DNA of 64,000 nucleotides from Anabaena minutissima FACHB-250 (GCF_014697125.1 NZ_JACJRG010000004.1:180462-244461), one strand, 5' to 3'; positions 27,473-35,958 are shown, numbered from the stretch's first letter. Numbers and translations: made by a program. The notes: generated from the letters alone by a model not told the origin.

Positions 27473-27892
27473 ATGCCAGCAAGGTTGCAAATAAAAGCTG
27501 AAGATTGCTCCCCTTTAGGACAATTCATTCTTCAATACTTGGAAGAACAGGGTATCAGTATGAACCGTCTGGCGGATTTGTCTGGTGTTCCTCAACCCCG
27601 ATTAAGAGGTGCTTGCTTTAAGGGAACTTGTCCTACACCTGAAACTTTGAGGAAACTAGCTAGAGTGATGGGAAAACATCACCTAGAGCTTTATACATTA
27701 GCCTATGAAGCAAGAATTGAGAAGCTGCCAGAAGATGCCGATGATACTTCCTTCGATATATTAATTCGGGATATCTTTGAAACTGCCAGAGAAATGGGAT
27801 TAACCGTGCCAAAAGTCCGTCCGTCTAAAGCCAAAATCCGCAAAGCTCTTCTAGAACTCGGATTTCGCACCGAAAATGATGAATGCGCCTGA
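27473..27892 (+). CDS. XRE-like helix-turn-helix protein
   Basis: A 139-residue protein. The region aa ~15-75 (FILQYLEEQGISMNRLADLS, PQPRLRGACFKG, PETLRKLARVMG) has the layout of a Cro/XRE helix-turn-helix. The C-terminal half (SFDILIRDIFETAREMGLTV, KAKIRKALLELGF) is helical with no known domain recognised. There is no partner toxin gene next to it, so an antitoxin role is not supported. It may be a transcription regulator common to filamentous cyanobacteria. Function is unknown. Confidence 0.7.
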   Translation: MPARLQIKAEDCSPLGQFILQYLEEQGISMNRLADLSGVPQPRLRGACFKGTCPTPETLRKLARVMGKHHLELYTLAYEARIEKLPEDADDTSFDILIRDIFETAREMGLTVPKVRPSKAKIRKALLELGFRTENDECA

Positions 27893-28065
27893 GTGAATAA
27901 ATCTTAAGAATTCCTAACAAAAAAATATTAGTACGATGAAAAGTGGTGAGTTGAACTTTTGACTTTTGGCCACTCCATGAAATACCCATAAATACTGAGT
28001 GCAAAAGCACTAAGCACTTTCACTTTACTCAGCACTCAGCACTCAGCACTTTTTTTCAGATCAGC

Positions 28066-28818
28066 TTATTTGCGATAAGGAACTGATTTCTCGATATCAA
28101 TATTCATGACTGATACCTGCTGAGGTGTATTACCTCTAGCATTGATACTCTGCGCCATTTGCAGGAACAGAGCCGGACTACCTGCTTTCGGCTGTCTGTC
28201 TGGAGAAGTATAGGTGCGAACGGTGGTTTGCCACAGGATCTGCGGGAAGCCAAACTTACCACGATAGTATTCATCGTAGCGGGGAGATTTGATGTTGAAA
28301 GGCCGTTCACCTTCTGTCCGACCAGGAAGCACCCGACGACGTTGGTAGGGTACTGTGTCATACCCAAAAGCTCCTAGGTACTCATCAGTATTGAGTAGAT
28401 CATCGATAAAGCCTTTGATACCCTTTGTCGCAACAACAATTGACCAAGCAAGCTTTTCTCGATTATCGTAAACATCACGTCCGAGAACACGCTGTACGGT
28501 CTGTTCAACAAAACGATAGTTATTGTTGAGGTCGTAGAAACTACGCTTGTAGGTATCGGATAGCAACAATCCGCGAATAAAATCGCGGACAGTGATCTGA
28601 CCACTGCGGAGTTGTGACTCTAGGAAACGCTCCCGATCAGCCGCAAAGGCATGGAAGAAAATCTGACGGTAGGCGGATTCAATGAGAATGTCTAAATCTG
28701 TTGAAGAAAGCAGGTTCTCTGTAGAGTAGATCCTGGGTTGCTCATCTCCAGGAACCTCATAACCTGCTACCCTCTGGTTTTGAGAAATGGGTGCATATTC
28801 TAAAAGAGGAATTGCCAC
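28066..28818 (-). CDS. cpcG: Phycobilisome rod-core linker CpcG
   Basis: A 250-residue linker attaching phycocyanin rods to the allophycocyanin core. It begins [17 protein letters not shown], the CpcG hallmark, then the PBS linker domain (about aa 25-180: [70 protein letters not shown]). The C-terminal part ([20 protein letters not shown]) is soluble, as in the classical CpcG that binds the core. It is the last gene of the minus-strand phycobilisome region. A ~220-nt heptamer repeat array separates it from the membrane-type cpcL upstream. Confidence 0.95.
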   Translation of the reverse strand: MAIPLLEYAPISQNQRVAGYEVPGDEQPRIYSTENLLSSTDLDILIESAYRQIFFHAFAADRERFLESQLRSGQITVRDFIRGLLLSDTYKRSFYDLNNNYRFVEQTVQRVLGRDVYDNREKLAWSIVVATKGIKGFIDDLLNTDEYLGAFGYDTVPYQRRRVLPGRTEGERPFNIKSPRYDEYYRGKFGFPQILWQTTVRTYTSPDRQPKAGSPALFLQMAQSINARGNTPQQVSVMNIDIEKSVPYRK

Positions 28819-29044
28819 GACTACAAAATCTCCCTTTCCTTAACGAAATCTTACAAATTTCTCATAATCATAAAGGAGAAGGGGTGTCATTATTCGATTT
28901 AGTTTGATAAAAATTACATAACTTAATTGAATCAAATAGGTCAAGACTAAGAAAGAACACAATCAATCACAAGTTTCTTGATAAAATTTATCATCTATTG
29001 GTGTTAATTGTACCGAGTGCCAAAGTCCTGAGTATTTTTCTTCT

Positions 29045-29262
29045 GACTCAGGACTCAGGACTCAAGACTCAGGACTCAGGACTCAAGACTCAGGACTCAG
29101 CACTCAGCACTCAGCACTCAGGACTCAGCACTCAGCACTCAGGACTCAGGACTCAGCACTCAGGACTCAGGACTCAGGACTCAGCACTCAGCACTCAGGA
29201 CTCAGCACTCAGCACTCAGCACTCAGGACTCAGCACTCAGCACTCAGGACTCAGCACTGAGT
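29045..29262. repeat. Heptanucleotide tandem array, about 31 units
   Basis: About 31 tandem 7-mers, mostly ACTCAGG, ACTCAGC and ACTCAAG, fill the space between cpcL and cpcG. This is the short tandemly repeated repetitive (STRR) type of Nostocales. An apparent plus-strand frame across it is an artefact of the repeat. Related short arrays are at about 525-560, 1090-1160, 28020-28045 and 34018-34045. Confidence 0.95.
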
Positions 29263-29266
29263 AAAA

Positions 29267-30022
29267 TCAACCCCAGAACAAGTTGTTGGCTTCTGAAAAC
29301 AGGATGAAGAGGATAGTTAGCATCATGAGCAAACCGATGAGACTGAAGCTAGTAGTCCAGTCAGCACGCTTGATGAAGGTATAGAGACTAAAACGCTCAA
29401 ATTCATCAAAAATACCCGTTGGAATGGGATGGATAGGAAGAAGAGGAAGAGGCAACTGGTTGCGGTAATCTTTACCATAACGCGCCATCCGGGCAAAGGG
29501 TAGTTCACCTTGAGCGTGTTGAGGTAGGATACGGCGACGTTGATAAGGAACAGTTTCATATCCAAAGTTACTCAGATATTCTTCCGTGTTGATTAAAGTA
29601 TCAATAAAGTCTTGTAGTCCTTTAGTCGCCAGCACAATCGACCAGGAAAGTTTTTCGCGATCGCTATACACATTACGACCCAGAATCCTCTGAATGCAAA
29701 TCTCGACAAACCGATAGTTATTGTTACTATCGTAGGTGAGCCGTCGAAAGGAATCGGATAAGACCAATCCCCGAATGAAGTCTCTAACTGTGATTTGACC
29801 AGCCCGTAACTGAGACTCCAAAAATCGCTGCCGATTGCTGGATAACATTTGTTGCTCGTTAAAAATCTGGCGATAAGCTGCCATGATTAACATATCCATA
29901 TCTGAGGCAGCTAGGAGGTTATCAGTTGTGTAAATTCTCGGCTGCTCATCACCAGGAATCTCGAACCCCTCCACTCGATGATTTTGAGATAAAGGTGCAT
30001 ACTCTAATAGAGGAATCGACAT
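29267..30022 (-). CDS. cpcL: Membrane-anchored rod linker CpcL (CpcG-type)
   Basis: A 251-residue CpcG homologue. The first ~185 residues are a PBS linker domain ([57 protein letters not shown]). The C-terminus is a hydrophobic helix ([19 protein letters not shown], about aa 223-246) ending NNLFWG. That helix defines CpcL, which in other cyanobacteria forms rod-only antennae anchored to the thylakoid near photosystem I. The gene follows a decayed cpeR copy and is in the same direction as the cpe operon. In Nostoc punctiforme a CpcG2-type linker is in a green-light-regulated operon with cpeC and cpeR1. Family and anchoring are clear. Confidence 0.93.
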   Translation of the reverse strand: MSIPLLEYAPLSQNHRVEGFEIPGDEQPRIYTTDNLLAASDMDMLIMAAYRQIFNEQQMLSSNRQRFLESQLRAGQITVRDFIRGLVLSDSFRRLTYDSNNNYRFVEICIQRILGRNVYSDREKLSWSIVLATKGLQDFIDTLINTEEYLSNFGYETVPYQRRRILPQHAQGELPFARMARYGKDYRNQLPLPLLPIHPIPTGIFDEFERFSLYTFIKRADWTTSFSLIGLLMMLTILFILFSEANNLFWG

Positions 30023-30049
30023 ACAAGTTCTCCCAAGTCAGCTTGTCAA

Positions 30050-30190
30050 TCAAAATTGTTGATCAAATCTTGTGAGAAAACTGCCGTATTTAAGCCAATT
30101 ATTGTTTTAAGTCATGGTGAGCAGAGTGTGTGCAAATTGGTTCTGGCTTGATCACTTATGCAAATCTTGCTAATGCTGCATTTTGAAGTT
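30050..30190 (-). pseudogene. cpeR: Decayed second copy of cpeR
   Basis: This DNA aligns with the 3' half of the intact cpeR gene at 30695-31060. The last ~47 nt (30050-30096) match base for base in spacing, including a TGA stop, as do AAACTGCCGTATTTAAGCC and GTGTGTGCAAATTGG. Upstream the GATCAC and CTAATGCTGCA segments also match but with an internal deletion. Frameshifts and stops remove coding ability. It lies immediately before cpcL. Confidence 0.75.
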
Positions 30191-30254
30191 TTTGGGCGAA
30201 AGCCTTTTCTACGTAGCCGTAGGCTATTGTGACATACTCACTTTTGAATCGATG

Positions 30255-30698
30255 TCAACAATTTTGCCTTTTCCAAGAGAAGTAATAATTTAAATCTCTG
30301 CTACTTGCCATATAGAAAAGAATGATGGCACTGAGAACGGCCATGATCAAACTTCCTACGATGAGGACAATTGAAAGCTTTGATCTCAGTAAAATAACCA
30401 TTGTTACTAGAATGACAACTAGCAAACTACAGATACCCATCATGAGCCATTTTGCCCATTTCCGACCCTGTAGAACAAAGTACATTACTACAATTGTTAG
30501 CAAGATACGTCCAATAGCCCATCTATCTCGTGCAATGATCACTAGCGTAGCATCTAGAATACAAAGCACCAGAAACATAGCGAGTAATTTATTTCGAGCG
30601 TTCAAGGTAGATTGATCGATCTGGCGCATGGGTTTTGTGATGATTGTGAGGCTTTGATACTGATGAAAGGTAGGTCTTTTTAGTGGGGGAAGTGTCAA
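30255..30698 (-). CDS. Hypothetical four-helix membrane protein
   Basis: A 147-residue protein with four likely membrane helices (LLAMFLVLCILDATLVII, ILLTIVVMYFVL, LMMGICSLLVVILVTMVILL and IVLIVGSLIMAVLSAIILF). The TTG start at 30698 overlaps the cpeR stop (TTGA), suggesting translational coupling. An ATG at 30629 would give a shorter protein that keeps all helices. The family is not recognised. Its place at the end of the cpe operon suggests a link with phycobilisome or thylakoid biology, which is inference only. Confidence 0.65.
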   Translation of the reverse strand: MTLPPLKRPTFHQYQSLTIITKPMRQIDQSTLNARNKLLAMFLVLCILDATLVIIARDRWAIGRILLTIVVMYFVLQGRKWAKWLMMGICSLLVVILVTMVILLRSKLSIVLIVGSLIMAVLSAIILFYMASSRDLNYYFSWKRQNC

Positions 30699-31060
30699 GC
30701 TTGACCATCAAATCGGGTGCGAAAGCCACCGTATTTGAGCCAATATTGCTTGAGATTGTGGCATGGTGTATGCAAACTGGCTTTTGCCTGATAAAGAATT
30801 ACTTGACGATGATCACCCATCCAAATTTTGTCAATCTGGTCAACTGAAATAACAGTTCCGCCTAATGCTGCAACACATTTGGAAAACCGCTCAACGGCAC
30901 TATAATCTACGGTTTCAAAAACAAAGAAATTACCCGAACAAATTAAATGCCGACTGCGAATCCAGCACTGCATTTTTTTCTGCGCTTCTGGTGGCAGCAT
31001 ATTCGCTTCAATGGATTCAACTTTAGGCAGGGAAAGATCATAGGATATTTGGGACTTCAT
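30695..31060 (-). CDS. cpeR: Phycoerythrin operon activator CpeR
   Basis: A 121-residue protein matching CpeR of Fremyella/Nostoc as recalled: LPPEAQKKMQCWIRSRHLIC, GNFFVFETVDYSAVERFSKC, GGTVISVDQIDKIWMGDHRQ and HNLKQYWLKYGGFRTRFD. In Fremyella diplosiphon CpeR is needed for expression of cpeBA and is encoded at the end of the cpeCDESTR operon, which is the order seen here. ATG 31060 overlaps cpeT by 23 nt; ATG 31000 is an alternative that starts at the conserved core. The intact gene has a decayed relative at 30050-30190. Confidence 0.88.
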   Translation of the reverse strand: MKSQISYDLSLPKVESIEANMLPPEAQKKMQCWIRSRHLICSGNFFVFETVDYSAVERFSKCVAALGGTVISVDQIDKIWMGDHRQVILYQAKASLHTPCHNLKQYWLKYGGFRTRFDGQA

Positions 31061-31661
31061 CAGCGAAACTCTCCCGTTTTTCAAACCGCAGTGGTCCAAA
31101 CGTAGATCCCCAAACCTGCTGATGTGTATTTACATCCATGCCCTTGTCGAGGCTGACCCAGGTTGTTTCTGTAATTTCTACATAACTATCTAGATAAGTC
31201 TGGCAACCGTTCTTCTCAATTAAGCACAGGTTTCCTGGTTCAACACCACCTTGAAATCTTTCCCCATCTCGTTTAAAAATCATTGAGCAGTTATATCGAC
31301 GCTCAATACAATCAGGGGTAATTGTTTTGAGAAGACTTAACTCACGGGCTGCACCAGCATAGAAAAGTGCATTTTTTAAGCTGTAGTTTTCGATATAAAT
31401 CTGATCGCCCTGATTGACTAAGCGATGCACTCCCTGTCGATAAGGTCTCCACAAATCATAGTCATACACCTGTTCTGAATAAAGGCCAATTCCAGAGAAA
31501 AACTCAAACGGTAACGGACGAAAAAAGACGTGGATATGGGCATAATCTTTAGGATTTTCAAATGCCTGTTGAGAGTTGCTGAAATCCCCTGCCATCCAAC
31601 GAGCCAAGGTGATTAAATTATTAGGTGTAGTTTTGCAAATATGCGGTGGTGAAGAATTCAT
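31038..31661 (-). CDS. cpeT: Phycobiliprotein chromophore lyase CpeT (CpcT family)
   Basis: A 207-residue T-type bilin lyase. Motifs include LITLARWMAGDFSNSQQAFE, VFFRPLPFEFFSGIGLYSEQ, YDYDLWRPYRQGVHRL, IYIENYSLK and WGSTFGPLRFEKRESFADEV. In the family these proteins attach a bilin to a beta-subunit cysteine of phycocyanin or phycoerythrin. Its place between cpeS and cpeR supports the phycoerythrin member. ATG 31661 is chosen; the frame extends to 31685. It overlaps cpeR. Length is normal for the family. A 298-nt gap with a palindrome separates it from cpeS. Confidence 0.92.
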   Translation of the reverse strand: MNSSPPHICKTTPNNLITLARWMAGDFSNSQQAFENPKDYAHIHVFFRPLPFEFFSGIGLYSEQVYDYDLWRPYRQGVHRLVNQGDQIYIENYSLKNALFYAGAARELSLLKTITPDCIERRYNCSMIFKRDGERFQGGVEPGNLCLIEKNGCQTYLDSYVEITETTWVSLDKGMDVNTHQQVWGSTFGPLRFEKRESFADEVPNIL

Positions 31662-31959
31662 AAGTAGATGAGCATAAATAAACAATACAAAATTCGTCTT
31701 TAAAGGTTTCCTACAGAACTTTCAGAACTTTTGTTTCTGATAAGTTACGCGTAACTTGCTATGCTATACAACGCTATCGCGAACCATAAAGTGGTATGCA
31801 AAACCCCACATTATGGACAATATTTTTTGTTGATTGCCAGAGGATCTATATGATCAATGACATGAAAAAATTAACGTGGTCAGTTTCCATTTAGACTGCA
31901 CGCTCTGAGGTTGTATATGTGTGACTAGAAATGCCTAGTTTTGCATTTTTGGATCTGAA
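31662..31959. promoter_or_regulatory. cpeS-cpeT spacer with a 16-bp perfect palindrome
   Basis: This gap is unusually long within the operon. It contains AAGTTACGCGTAACTT at 31742-31757, a perfect palindrome suited to a dimeric regulator, about 80 nt upstream of the cpeT start. A separate promoter for cpeT-cpeR is possible. This is inferred from the sequence only. Confidence 0.4.
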
Positions 31960-32490
31960 TTAAGTCTGAATATCCTGGCGGATTTCCGAGGAAAACGAGG
32001 CTGTGACAACTCCTGTACCAGCACTAGTTTTGATTAGGGAAACTCGACAACGGACATTAGGGTTAACAAACCAGATTTTTTCTTCGGCGGCGGCGCGATC
32101 GTAGGCGGTAATCAGTACAAATGTTCCGTCTTCTGTCAAGTAATAATCGCCAGCCGCCGCGATCGTTTCGGCATAGCCTTGATCGCGCAGGAGTTTGCCT
32201 CGATGGGGATGAGTTAGATCAGGGATGGGAACTAGGACGCAACTGCCTTTAATTTCGCTGTCATCCCAGTCTGATTGACCTTCCCAACTCATCCGAAATG
32301 GGGAAACTACTGCATGAGGATCAATGTTATAGCTTTTACACAAGTCAATTACTGCCGGGTCATCATCTGGGAGAGAAATGATATCAATCTCAGACTGTAC
32401 GGCTTCAAAATGACTGAAGGCTAAATGATGTGCGCTGCGTTGCGATCGCCAACGCCCGATAGAATTTGCTACAAACTCCGTAATATCCAT
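31960..32490 (-). CDS. cpeS: Phycobiliprotein lyase CpeS (CpcS family)
   Basis: A 176-residue S-type lyase with a lipocalin-like fold, which in the family attaches phycoerythrobilin or phycocyanobilin to the Cys-82-type site. It starts MDITEFVANSIGRWRSQRSA followed by HHLAFSHFEAVQSEID, the signature of CpeS. Further matches are SPFRMSWEGQSDWD, GSCVLVPIPD, TEDGTFVLITAY and EEKIWFVNPNVRCRVSLI. ATG 32490 replaces an in-frame TTG at 32493. Neighbours cpeE and cpeT and the Fremyella gene order support the phycoerythrin assignment. Confidence 0.93.
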   Translation of the reverse strand: MDITEFVANSIGRWRSQRSAHHLAFSHFEAVQSEIDIISLPDDDPAVIDLCKSYNIDPHAVVSPFRMSWEGQSDWDDSEIKGSCVLVPIPDLTHPHRGKLLRDQGYAETIAAAGDYYLTEDGTFVLITAYDRAAAEEKIWFVNPNVRCRVSLIKTSAGTGVVTASFSSEIRQDIQT

Positions 32491-32538
32491 CAACTCTTCG
32501 GTTTCGGTTTATCTTACTCAGTATTTTTGACTGTTTAA

Positions 32539-32982
32539 TTACCACTCATCTGTAAAGGTGTACTCTACTGAGTTGAAAACTGTGTTCTCCGCAGGCATCG
32601 GTTGTTCTTCCTGCTTAACTTTAGTTGGTTCTGTAACCTGACAGGTGTCGGCAGAGTTTTTCTGTTCTTGATGCTGGGGCGATGTCCTACCTTCCGCTTG
32701 ATTTGCTGAAGGTAGGACATTGCTTTGAGCTATTGTCGATAGTGACTGAGCTAACTCAATCTTTGAGATTTGAGTAGGGGAAGGCGATAGGGTAATACAG
32801 GTAATCTTGCCACCAAGGCGATTAATACCCTGAATAGTTTGAGACAGACAACTATAAGGAATTGTCTTTGTGTACTTTGCCAACCGCATCGTCTGCCGAT
32901 GACAGCCCCCTGTCACTTCAATTTTTACTCGGCAACTACTGTAGTCACTAAAATCGCCAGGAGCAATGATTGTGGTTGCCAT
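32539..32982 (-). CDS. CpcD-domain linker with long polar tail
   Basis: A 147-residue protein inserted in the cpe operon between cpeE and cpeS. After MATTIIAPGDFSDYS the region aa ~15-68 is a CpcD-like capping domain (CRVKIEVTGG, YTKTIPYSCLSQTIQGINRL, GGKITCITL), matching the C-terminal domain of rod linkers. The remaining ~75 residues are a Gln/Ser/Pro-rich, probably disordered tail ending in NSVEYTFTDEW. Small CpcD proteins cap the outer end of rods and are normally ~80 aa, so the tail is extra. It is likely a rod cap or adaptor for phycoerythrin rods. ATG 32982 is chosen over an upstream frame to 33081. It is not part of the classic Fremyella cpeCDESTR order. Confidence 0.8.
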   Translation of the reverse strand: MATTIIAPGDFSDYSSCRVKIEVTGGCHRQTMRLAKYTKTIPYSCLSQTIQGINRLGGKITCITLSPSPTQISKIELAQSLSTIAQSNVLPSANQAEGRTSPQHQEQKNSADTCQVTEPTKVKQEEQPMPAENTVFNSVEYTFTDEW

Positions 32983-33113
32983 ACAAATCACCTTAATTTT
33001 CGATGCTGTAAGCAACTTATCATCAACCTGAATCGATGGACAACCAAAGTATTCACTGAATAAATCGCAGGCTGATAACAAGTGAGATGTAAAGTTGATT
33101 TACTCTTGACTTG

Positions 33114-33155
33114 TTGGCGATCGCTCTTAGTTTGGATACAAAGTGCGATCGCCAA
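33114..33155 (-). terminator. HIP1-based hairpin between cpeE and the CpcD-domain gene
   Basis: TTGGCGATCGC and GCGATCGCCAA form an 11-bp stem, extendable by three pairs after one mismatch, with a 20-nt outer loop. It starts just after the cpeE stop. It has no strong T-run, so partial attenuation or 3'-end protection of the linker mRNA is more likely than complete termination. In Fremyella the genes after cpeE are transcribed at a lower level, which would fit. Confidence 0.5.
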
Positions 33156-33163
33156 GATCAGCG

Positions 33164-33922
33164 TTAAGCTATTTCAGTGATACTGAGAATTTTGCCGCCA
33201 GTCTTCTGGATGTTCTGAATTTTTTGGGACAGCTGGTTGTATCCCACTTCAAAGGTTGCCATGCTTTTGGTCACCCGAAGACCAAAATTAGCTTTGGAAA
33301 TAGATACACGGAATCGCTTACCTGTATTACTGGAAGCACCAGAACCAATAGATGGGGAAACAATCTTGGTCGGTAAGTTACCACCAATGTCACTAATTAA
33401 TTTTGCTGATTTACCCACATCATTGGCAGCAAACCCCCGCATTAAGGCAAAGGTGCGGTTAAACCCGACATTCTTGACCCCAACTTGGGTACGATTGCCA
33501 CGGGCAGAGGGTACGATATTCTCACCAAAATTCAGGATATATTCATCACTATCAAGGTAGGAGTTGATTTCAGCTTCGTACCCTTGTGTGTTGTAAATTT
33601 GTACGTGTTCCGCAATTTCAGTCTGATCCTGCGGAGCGCGACCCAGTAAATGCTTAAAATTTAATTCAACAAAGCGGTAGGGAGAGGAAGTTTCAAAAAA
33701 CAGCGATCGGTATAGATCAGATTGCGCTACAGCCCTAACGAAGCCTGCAACAGTTATATCACCGTTGCGTAATTGAGACTCTGCACTGGTAAGTAGTTGA
33801 CTATCAAATATATGAGCATTGCCCAGAACCTGCCGATACACTGCTCGGATTATGGTTTGCAAATTATCTTCGGTAGCGTTAGGGCGTAATTCAACGGACT
33901 CAGTTTCTATCCAAAGTGCCAT
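33164..33922 (-). CDS. cpeE: Phycoerythrin-associated rod linker CpeE
   Basis: A 252-residue linker. The PBS linker domain (about aa 15-160) shows [56 protein letters not shown] and YIDS-like EINSYLDSDEYILNFGEN. The C-terminal CpcD-like domain (aa ~200-252) has RFRVSISKANFG and ends GGKILSITEIA. The start MALWIETESVELRPNA matches the Fremyella CpeE N-terminus as recalled. It connects phycoerythrin hexamers in the rod. The gene lies 123 nt from cpeD in the same direction. Confidence 0.93.
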   Translation of the reverse strand: MALWIETESVELRPNATEDNLQTIIRAVYRQVLGNAHIFDSQLLTSAESQLRNGDITVAGFVRAVAQSDLYRSLFFETSSPYRFVELNFKHLLGRAPQDQTEIAEHVQIYNTQGYEAEINSYLDSDEYILNFGENIVPSARGNRTQVGVKNVGFNRTFALMRGFAANDVGKSAKLISDIGGNLPTKIVSPSIGSGASSNTGKRFRVSISKANFGLRVTKSMATFEVGYNQLSQKIQNIQKTGGKILSITEIA

Positions 33923-34045
33923 ATCAATGCCTCCTAAATTTAGGATTGTCGTGCGGTTTTTTGAAAAATTGAAAATTAAAAAAATGAATCATCTTGGGTG
34001 GGCATTACCCACCCTGTTAACTCAGAACTCAGAACTCAGCACTCA

Positions 34046-34795
34046 TTACGCAATTTCAGTAATGCTGACGATTTTGCCAGAAGTGCGATTGATGCGCTGA
34101 ATTTGTGGAGTCATTTTACTAGCCGGAACAATGTACTCAGTGCTACTAATGCGCCGAGGTCCATCGAATTTAGAACCCGTCACCACGATTTTGAAACGTT
34201 TTTCTGTGCCAGAACCAATGACAGTTGCTGATGAGGCTTTAATCGCATTGGTACTGTTGGTAGCAACGGCATAGACCAATTGAGCAGATTTAACTGAGCT
34301 ATCAATCTGGGCGGGGCCACGATCAATAGCAAACATCCGGTTGTAGCCGATCTGCTTGGAGTTAGCTTCGCTGCTTCTACCGCGATAGTAGGGTACTACA
34401 TTTTCGCCAAAGGCTGCTTGATATTCACTGCTATCGATGTAGGAGTCAATTTCAGCATCGTAGCCTTCGGCTACAGTGCGAACAATATGCTCGGAAACTT
34501 CTCTTTGATCCTGGGGGGCGCGACCAAGCAAGTGTAGGAAGTTGAGTTCTACAAAACGGTAGGGAGCGCAGGACTCGAAGTAGCGGCTACGATAAAACTC
34601 AGACTTAGCAACGGCGCGGACAAATTCCCGCACAGTGATGGAGCGATCGCACAATTGTGACTCTGCTGTCACCAATCGCTCACTCTCCATGATATGAGGA
34701 TTGCCTAACACTTGTTTATAAACTGCGCGAATGATAGTTTGAAGTTCCTCTAAGCCACTTGCGGGCCACAGTTCCAGAATTGTTTGGGATGCCAT
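34046..34795 (-). CDS. cpeD: Phycoerythrin-associated rod linker CpeD
   Basis: A 249-residue linker with N-terminus [19 protein letters not shown], close to Fremyella CpeD. The PBS linker domain includes [58 protein letters not shown] and [20 protein letters not shown]. The C-terminal CpcD-like domain ([34 protein letters not shown]) ends KIVSITEIA. It lies 41 nt downstream of cpeC and 123 nt upstream of cpeE. A heptamer repeat cluster (34018-34045) lies directly after its stop. All expected linker features are present. Confidence 0.94.
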   Translation of the reverse strand: MASQTILELWPASGLEELQTIIRAVYKQVLGNPHIMESERLVTAESQLCDRSITVREFVRAVAKSEFYRSRYFESCAPYRFVELNFLHLLGRAPQDQREVSEHIVRTVAEGYDAEIDSYIDSSEYQAAFGENVVPYYRGRSSEANSKQIGYNRMFAIDRGPAQIDSSVKSAQLVYAVATNSTNAIKASSATVIGSGTEKRFKIVVTGSKFDGPRRISSTEYIVPASKMTPQIQRINRTSGKIVSITEIA

Positions 34796-34836
34796 AGGAA
34801 TCTATCTCCTCAATTTTTGTAAGTTTGCAGCTGAAT

Positions 34837-35697
34837 TTATACAGCAGTGATACTGGCAATCACCCCGCCCTGTTGGTGAATTCGCTGATACTCTTGAGAG
34901 AGCTTATCGTATGACACCAGAAAGACTTGGTTGGAGCGGCGAAACTTGGAAATATTATTGAAGGTTTTGGCACGATAACCTGTGACTTCAATGCGGTAAA
35001 CCTTACCACCAGAACTAGCATCAACTCCATGACGAGTACGAGAACCAGTCGGAGGTGTAGAGAATGCTGCTCCATCACTAGCAGGTGAAATCACTGCTGT
35101 TGGCGTGCCTTGAATCACTAGTGCGTTGAGCTTAGGACTCTTGCCTGCTAGGTCTCCCTTCAAGCTACTGCTAGAAGCTCCCCGCACCAACTGGAAGGTG
35201 TGAGTAAATTGCACCATACTAGTGCAGGCTTCAGTTTTGTAGCCCCGGATGTAAGGAACGAAGTTTTCCCCAAAAGTATTTTGATACTCATCGCTATCGA
35301 GATAAGAATCAATTTCGGCTTCAAACCCTTGAGTATCCAGAATTGTGCTGTGTGTCCGCATTTCTTCCAAATCTAGTGGTGGACGACCCAACAGATGGCG
35401 AAAGTTGAGTTCTATCGCCCGGTAGCGCGCACAACTGGTGAAAAAACGAGAACAATAGAGGTCAGATTTAGCCACTGCCCGGACAAACTCGCGGACGCTT
35501 AATGCACCCTGCTTAAACTGAGATTCGGGAACAGCAAGCCGCTCACTTTCCATCACATAGGCATTGCCCAATACTTGCCGATAGACTGCCTGAATGATTG
35601 TTTCTGCTTCTTCTTGTGAGCGACCTGGTACCCACTCAACGGGAGGGGTTTCATCAAACAGGCTGACTCCCAAGCGTGAAGCTGGTCCAAATGGCAT
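34837..35697 (-). CDS. cpeC: Phycoerythrin-associated rod linker CpeC
   Basis: A 286-residue linker that joins the phycoerythrin disc to the phycocyanin part of the rod in the family. MPFGPASRLGVSLFDETPPV is nearly the recalled Fremyella CpeC start. The PBS linker domain ([55 protein letters not shown]) and the CpcD-like C-terminal domain (KVYRIEVTGYRAKTFNNISK, VSYDKLSQEYQRIHQQGG) are complete. ATG 35697 is used; the longer frame begins with TTG 35700. AGGAG stands 9 nt before the ATG. It heads the operon, with an L box about 260 bp upstream. Confidence 0.96.
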   Translation of the reverse strand: MPFGPASRLGVSLFDETPPVEWVPGRSQEEAETIIQAVYRQVLGNAYVMESERLAVPESQFKQGALSVREFVRAVAKSDLYCSRFFTSCARYRAIELNFRHLLGRPPLDLEEMRTHSTILDTQGFEAEIDSYLDSDEYQNTFGENFVPYIRGYKTEACTSMVQFTHTFQLVRGASSSSLKGDLAGKSPKLNALVIQGTPTAVISPASDGAAFSTPPTGSRTRHGVDASSGGKVYRIEVTGYRAKTFNNISKFRRSNQVFLVSYDKLSQEYQRIHQQGGVIASITAV

Positions 35698-35921
35698 CAA
35701 TTGTATCTCCTGTTAACGAAAGAGTTTAAGAAAATTGTTTCAAGATGTAAATAAATTTCAGATTGCTCACCCAGGCAAATTAGATTATTGGATTGATTCC
35801 TTTGAACCCAAATTGCCAGCTTCCATCAGAATGAAAATCCTGATTTCCTAGATGCTCAAGCTTTTTAGGCGTTTTATACGCTTTGTTATGATCAATTTTC
35901 TTATGAGCGCGTCACGGTGAA

Positions 35922-35945
35922 CATCAAGATTTGTAAATCTTGATG
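35922..35945. promoter_or_regulatory. Perfect 11-bp inverted repeat upstream of cpeC
   Basis: CATCAAGATTT, GT, AAATCTTGATG form a perfect palindrome with a 2-nt centre, about 225 bp upstream of the cpeC ATG and 13 nt on the cpeC side of the L box. It may be an operator or an mRNA-leader hairpin. There is no T-run to make it a good terminator for the gene at 36045. Confidence 0.5.
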
Positions 35946-35958
35946 AAATGAGAAGATT

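Noticed and set aside
27473..27892. HTH protein as antitoxin of a toxin-antitoxin pair
   Set aside because: No toxin-like gene lies on either side on the same strand.
29045..29262. Possible CRISPR array
   Set aside because: The repeats are 7 nt and contiguous with no spacers; no cas genes are nearby. The same holds for the arrays at 9413, 18243, 44600 and 45871.
28998..29264. 88-codon plus-strand frame of repeated Gln/Ser/Thr/Leu
   Set aside because: It is created by the heptamer array at 29045-29262; it has no start context or non-repeat content and opposes cpcL and cpcG.
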